Below are positions 58,345 through 64,000 of a stretch of DNA of 64,000 nucleotides, piece by piece; position 1 is the first letter of the stretch, and every line of letters starts with the position of its first letter. The translations under genes were made by a program, and so were the position numbers. The notes under the pieces are model-generated. The model was not told the DNA's origin. It saw nothing but the letters and a program-made list of their open reading frames with translations, and did no database searches. Source of the stretch: Meandrina meandrites (Eukaryota > Cnidaria > Anthozoa > Scleractinia > Meandrinidae); contig OY855910.1 in the NCBI GenBank assembly GCA_963693305.1, forward strand, positions 24,432,528-24,496,527, in the 5' to 3' direction.

Positions 58345-60184
58345 CTTTTTCACACAGACTTCCAACTGTCGCAATGTATACTAGTCAATGCTGTTTTCTT
58401 CGAAGTTCCACCTCTAATTCTTTTAAACAAGAGATTGTTAAAGGTTTAACTCTCTTAACAATAAATTAATTTGTTCGTATATGGAAATTATTCCACGTTT
58501 TGGACGTTCCATCGAACTGGAGGGAATATTTACTCAACGTCCAAGAGACGGCTCGTTTCCACGGATGACTTGTCAAGATCCAGCAGTGAAGTTTTTCTTC
58601 CAGAATAGATCCTTTTCAATCCATAATTCGCGTTGTGCGAACACTGGTATCCCGTAGCGAACTTAATGAATTGCCTTTTGAAGTAGTTCACTCTGTAGAC
58701 CAACCATAATAGTTCTCTATACAAACCTCAACGATTAGTGAAGGCTGATTTGCAGTCAAAATCCAACCGGTACCCGATCGTAAACCACAAGGCACTAGTT
58801 TTGAAAACCCGCACAGTCGCCGACAGCGTTCAAGTTTTTAAACGGTCTTGTTTTGAAAGACCTGGAAAGTTCATACGTTTTTCTACGACTTGAAAAGGCG
58901 GCGGTAATAATTAGACGCTACGAAGCGTAACCAACAGTTGTAACTTATTTCTGGTGGCCGCCCCTGACAGAGAGCAATTTTTGTCACCGAACCACGCATG
59001 CATAAGATAGTACACGTCCTGCCGGGGTAAACAACTCAGCTTTGAAGCTTTTGTTTGCCAAAAAGATTTCAAACAAAATAGTCTTGTTTCTAAATAAACG
59101 TGGCTGATAAGCAACACGTCCGCTATATAGGATCCCTTGAATACACCCACTTGTTTCATTTCAAAGTCTAAAAAGACAGTACAAACAAATCGAGCCCGTG
59201 ACATACGTTTGACATACGTTTCACAGTATGTCTTGTTTTGACTTTCCTATCAAATGACGTAACTTTGCCTGCACTTTGCATAAAAGAGTGTCTCCGGAAT
59301 GGAAAATCAATTTAGTTAATGCTGTATGTAAATAGAAACAGAGTTATTCAGCTCGTTTACCAAATTAGATTTTTTACACAGTCTTTGCGTCCCCATAATT
59401 TTTCTTTCACAATTGCCACTACTCTGGCGCTCAATACATCCAAAAGGTGTCATAAATTTGACTGAACTAGCACATATGGTAGACCTTGGAAGAACCTAAA
59501 AGGGAGTAACAGACGACAGGAATAATGGATGTTTTTAACAGGAGATCTAAAAAATAAAAATAGAACTTTGGAAAGGAGGAATGTAGCAAGAGGGACCAAA
59601 AGCCTCTTTTTCCTCCTTCCATCCCCTTTTGTCCCCCTCTCATGCACTTCTGATCAGTTCTTGAGAGTAAAAACGCTAAAAACGACTTTGTTTTTTTTGG
59701 TACATATAGTCGTTTATAAACATAGAGTATTTATAGTTTCTAGGGCTATTTTGGTTTCGCTAATGCAAGGGTACAGTCACGACACACAGGAGCAGATGAC
59801 CAGCGATAAAACAATTCGTAAGCACGGCAAAAAGGAATCAAGATTCTTGTGTTCTTAGCGACTATATCTTCGCTAGTCCGTTTTCAAACAATATTTCGGT
59901 ATCTTCACAACCAAATCAGTTGTTATCTTTATTATTTCCGTTATCAGCCAAGGGAAACGAAATTATCAGTTTCGTGATCAGGTCCAAAAATTGAAAGGCT
60001 TCCAGGAAACTGGAAACACCTGTCCGTTCAAGGCAAAACTAATAAAGACAGTTAGTGATCCTTACATAAGGTAATCCTCGGCTTTCACTTAGTCTTTCTC
60101 AACTCGAACTAGCGGCGTGGTTACTACGCTAGAAAAAAACTCTATCCCCATTGATCCCGGCCCCCTTAATTTTCGTTCTCAGCG
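58345..60184. promoter_or_regulatory. Divergent intergenic region, CAP-Gly/MTUS and ALG5
   Basis: This 1.8-kb space separates two divergently transcribed genes and must contain both 5' UTRs and promoters. I see no TATA box at a convincing distance, no repeat array and no RNA gene. A short direct repeat TTTGACATACGTTT lies near 59199-59222. The open frames inside show no domain. Confidence 0.4.
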
Positions 60185-60566
60185 ATGGATTTTCTTGCCA
60201 GTTTTCAAAGCATAACCTTAACGAGCATTTTCTACGCATTGCTTCTTCTTATTCCAGTTATTTTTGTAACGGTAAGTACTAGTTAGGAGTCAAAAATCAA
60301 GTATAACTTTCACGGAGTTATTTGCAAATTTTTTTCTGACCCGATCGCGATCAAAGGGATTGACTTTGATTTGTGTTCTTCGCAGATTCTTGTAGTTATT
60401 CGCTTGACGACTTGGGATACCGTGCCAATGATTTCTAGGTTTGACAGCGAAAAATATTACAAGGATCCAAACAAAAACAATGCCACTTATCCATTTCCCA
60501 TCATGGAAGAGGAAGGCTCCATCGATTTATCGGTAATCGTGCCTTCGTACAACGAAGAGGAACGGC
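60185..60566 (+). CDS. ALG5: Dolichyl-phosphate beta-glucosyltransferase, 5' part
   Basis: ALG5 transfers glucose from UDP-glucose to dolichyl phosphate at the ER membrane, making the donor for the last steps of N-glycan precursor assembly. Two coding exons are clear: 60185-60271 and 60386-60566. They encode 89 residues plus one base. The start MDFLASFQSITLTSIFYALL leads into a hydrophobic N-terminal membrane anchor at about 13-36. The second exon ends with LSVIVPSYNEEER, which matches the family 2 glycosyltransferase start (human LSVVVPSYNEEKRL). Both donors are GTAAGT. The catalytic Asp motifs lie beyond the edge. A good acceptor at 63976 followed by a frame reading LLMLTNLK may be exon 3, which would make the intron 3.4 kb. 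Confidence 0.9.
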
Positions 60567-61441
60567 GTAAGTTTATCAATTAAGATGTTTATTTGTTTAG
60601 CTGTTCAATTGAATGATGCAACTTTGAAGTGGCTGTTATCATTTGTTTGGTGGCAAAGAAGCGGAGTAATGAAAAAAAATCATTCGATTTCGAAAGTTTA
60701 GGGTAATTCCAACATTTAGAAACTTACTACTTAGGCTATTGCGTTAAGAGTAAATCCCCTAGATTAATTGCTGGCGAGCCATAGCGAGGCACCACAATAT
60801 TCTTTACAATAGCGAGAAAGAGCCAAAAATTGTCGGATGCAAGATCGTAGACATGCACAGTCGATTGCGTTTTGTATATCCGGGATACAGCCGTGTGTAT
60901 TATTATGGCAAATGTGCAAAGACTTCTGGTAGATGTAGCAAAGATCGCGCCAAATAAGGAAAAATATGACATTACATGCAGAAGTGGACTAAGTACATTA
61001 GAACTTAGTATTAGTACTAGTAGCACAATGCTTCGAACAAAAAATATTGTATGCCCAGAGAAGGTGCTCTCAAGTACCATGCAGGCATGGATCAAGGAAG
61101 GGGAGAAAAAGAGGGTCACTGGTTCTTGTTTCGTTTGGAATATTAAAAAATCTGTTCTTCCACAGCTTAATTTTTTGGTCACAATAATTTTTCTCAAAAT
61201 AGAAAATGGTATCTCACAGAACCTGGACTTTTAAATTTTTTGACAAGGCATGCCTCCGCACCTACTTGGTTGCTATGGTGTGAGCTAGCACCCTTAACAC
61301 AAATAACAGCAGTAATTAGCAGTATAAACCCACAATGTTTTGCTGGGAAAATGGAATAACAGACCAATTAAAAAATAATATATGTAATAGGAGGTCCAGA
61401 ACCAAAATTAAAAACTACATGTATGATCTAAAATATGTATG

Positions 61442-61602
61442 GGTAATCAAATGGTGACGAGTGGAATTAGGAAATAATTTCACGCGCGTTTTGTCAAAAT
61501 TCTAATAATTTCCGGAGCCTTCAGGCGAGGGAAATTATTAGAATTTTGAGAAAACGCAAGTGAAATTATTTCCTAATTTCACGAGTATACCATTTGGTTA
61601 CC
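61442..61602. repeat. Long hairpin element
   Basis: GGTAATCAAATGGTGACGAG and CGAGTATACCATTTGGTTACC are imperfect reverse complements. The match continues through AGGAAATAATTTCAC / GTGAAATTATTTCCT to the centre, giving arms of about 70 bp. Confidence 0.85.
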
Positions 61603-61606
61603 TTTT

Positions 61607-61964
61607 AATATCATGGGTGACAAATTACGCTTACAGTCGTAGTTTTGTAACTTGTTTATTGTATCTTGATGAGTGAACCGGCTCGTAACGACGCCCTTGT
61701 AAAACGCTCAAAATTCCGCTCAATGCCTTTCATGTTATCGCTAAAAGTTTATAACACAACCAAACAAACTGGCCAAGGTGAAATTCAAGCGAAAATGTGC
61801 AAAGTTTAAGCTTTACGATCATCTTTTAAAAGCCTGTACGTCATCTTGCCACCCTGAGACATTGAAACGTTGCCATGGCAATTTTATAATTTCACATGTG
61901 AAATTATAAATTAGCGCTGAAATTTCGCGCCAAAATTAAGGAGTAATTTGTCACCCATGATATT
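61607..61964. repeat. Inverted-repeat (MITE-like) element
   Basis: AATATCATGGGTGACAAATT and AATTTGTCACCCATGATATT are perfect reverse complements at the two ends of a 358-bp non-coding segment, directly next to the preceding hairpin. Confidence 0.85.
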
Positions 61965-64000
61965 AATACTGGTAATTATATATTTCTCGTATGGAATTTC
62001 TTGTGAATTTTATGGATCCCTCCCTGGTACCCCCACATCCCTCTGTACAAGAGCGAAGGCAAGGAGGTTATATACTAGTAGTAATCAGCGATTAGGGGAG
62101 TGCGTTCGACCTAAGATGGAGAGTCAGGTAGTAGCAAAGGAGCAAGGTTGTTGGCAAACTATGCAATTTAATATGCCTCAAATGGAGCGATGAGGATGAG
62201 TGAGAGAGGAATCTCATCACACAACATTTTGGAGGAAAGATTGCGTGACGAGCCAAAAGAACATCTCTCTGCAAAATAAACTGGAATTTGTCGCATCAAG
62301 AAATGGGTTGTGTTTTTTTCGAAGGGGTTCAATAAACTGTGAAAAAATTGTGACACTGTAGCAGTTCTTGATATGTTAAAGCAGAATTTTTCTTTGCTTG
62401 CAAGCTATGTTATCGTAAATTGGGTGTTACACTGTTACACAAGAAGCCATTTAACCGGATGGAAACATGATCTGTCATCATAGCAGTGATTGTTTACCAA
62501 AGGTCAAAAAGAACCTCAAATAATGAATGGCACGGCAAATTCTCATTGATGTCAGAATATTGTAAAACAACGTGAATAGAAGTCACTCCTAGCACTTCGT
62601 GTGACATTCTCAAAGCAGAAACGTACAAAGTCATAAAGGAATGGGCAATTTGCATTCATTTTTACACTAAAATTCATATGGAATAGAAATGAATTATCAT
62701 GTACACGACAAATAATTATTTATTTCACTTTAGTTGTTTAATATCTTTTGGCACTACACAGCACTACACAACTTCTAAAACTCCACAGACTTCTACAAAT
62801 ACTTTCACTTCAATTTGAAAATAGATCGAGGCACAGCACATCAACTTTTCGGTCAATACACTCATAATATTCAATAATGATTCCTCATCAAAATGCCTAA
62901 ACATTCTGCGAATAACTATATAATACAAATTCAAAGAAGCGATAAAACAATTTTGATCCTTATTCTACTCACTCGTTTTACATGAAATGCTAACGATTTG
63001 AAATTTTAGCTAGTTTTGTGAATCGTTTTGCATGCAAACACGCTGGTTTACCTTGCCTATAAAACAACGAATCGAGTTACTCGATTTCCACTCCTTTTAC
63101 GACGTTCGGTGGCTGATTAAAACTCTTCTACCTTGGATGAAAACCCTCCAAACAGCAGCGATAACAGACCATAACACAGGACAATTTTGTCGAGAGAAAT
63201 CACTCCAACAGCAAAACAGAAGCACATAGCATGGAGATGACGTCATTCGCCCCTGAAAAATTTTCTGGGGGGGCCAAATTGACAACGTCGTATAGTCCAT
63301 AAAAGCAAGAGTTTTTCTTGATTAGGGTGCATTCTCCTTTGTCGAACGCAAAAATGGACTTATTAAAAGGAATAATTTGTTTTCAAATCACTTGCTATTG
63401 CTGCTCTACTTGCATAATTTGGGGTTTACATGTAAAGTAACAGTTTAAGGGGAGGAACTCCTTTTCGCCAAAAAAAAATATTCATCCAAAAAATTCGGAA
63501 AACCCTCTCCCCCCATCTTCACTGTCCCTTTCCTTTTTCAAGGCAGACAGTACTGTATCTACAGGAGACTTAGTACTCTTTTCTCTTTTCAGTCTCAATA
63601 AATTTTAGTTTAAAAAGTTGCAGAAGTCACAGGAATGTTACAAACCCTAATAGCCCTTATGCATGTTTACGACAGACTAGTTTCACCACCAAGCCTTGCT
63701 TTGGAAATGCAAACTTGTAAATTTTATCATTCGTGAACAAATTCCCAAACAGCAAAGTTGAAAAGTATACCCACGTGAAAACTGCGTGGAGTTGGCAGGG
63801 GTTTGAGAATTATTTGCGTAAACAAGGCTTGTTGGTGAAGTTTGAGCATAAGATGTTATCATGCATAAGGTCAGGTTGTTCAAAGCACGATTAAGCTAAT
63901 CCAGGATAAGTGTGAACTTTGATTTCAACTTTTAAGTTTTTAGTGTGGTTTTCTGTTTATATTTTCTGTCCTACAGTTTTGATGTTGACCAATCTCAAAC

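Larger units (their letters stand above)
60567..63976. other. ALG5 intron 2 (predicted)
   Basis: No further ALG5 exon is recognisable before 63977. The intron carries two adjacent inverted-repeat elements (61442-61964) and an open frame of 120 codons at 60872-61234 with no recognised domain. Sequence from 62000 to 63970 shows nothing I can assign. Confidence 0.5.

Overview
The window looks like a stretch of an anthozoan cnidarian nuclear genome, most likely a stony coral. This rests on small exons split by long AT-rich introns, metazoan-type proteins, a eukaryotic tRNA-Asp, tRNA-derived SINEs, and many short inverted-repeat (MITE-like) elements. No bacterial, plasmid or phage features are visible. 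The taxonomic call is an inference. The gene structures were built by hand, matching exon phase at every junction.

Four protein genes are supported. (1) A complete RanGAP1 gene lies on the minus strand at 5401-20603, with 15 coding exons and 585 codons. (2) A complete FAXDC2-like fatty acid hydroxylase lies on the plus strand at 31347-40860, with 7 coding exons and 350 codons. (3) A large minus-strand gene at 43342-58344, with 13 coding exons and about 1535 codons, joins an N-terminal CAP-Gly domain to a C-terminal coiled coil of the MTUS1/MTUS2 (ATIP/TIP150) family. (4) The first exons of ALG5, dolichyl-phosphate beta-glucosyltransferase, start at 60185 on the plus strand and the gene runs off the right edge. 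A tRNA-Asp(GTC) sits at 2211-2282 on the minus strand.

Layout: 1-5400 is intergenic, with microsatellites, the tRNA and SINEs. RanGAP1 and a possible divergent first exon at 21104 share an upstream region of about 500 bp. From 21180 to 31345 the sequence is repeat-rich, with a retroelement fragment, hairpins and a 1-kb inverted-repeat element flanked by 8-bp direct repeats. FAXDC2 and the CAP-Gly/MTUS gene converge on 40861-43341. The CAP-Gly/MTUS gene and ALG5 diverge from 58345-60184.

The genes do not form a pathway. RanGAP1 drives the nucleocytoplasmic Ran cycle and the CAP-Gly/MTUS protein is predicted to be a microtubule plus-end factor, so both touch mitotic microtubules. FAXDC2 and ALG5 are ER membrane lipid-related enzymes. 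The most interesting item is the CAP-Gly plus MTUS architecture, because vertebrate MTUS proteins lack a CAP-Gly domain. RanGAP1 introns also hold a cluster of related TA-flanked elements and a repeated TTTTCCCGCGC motif.
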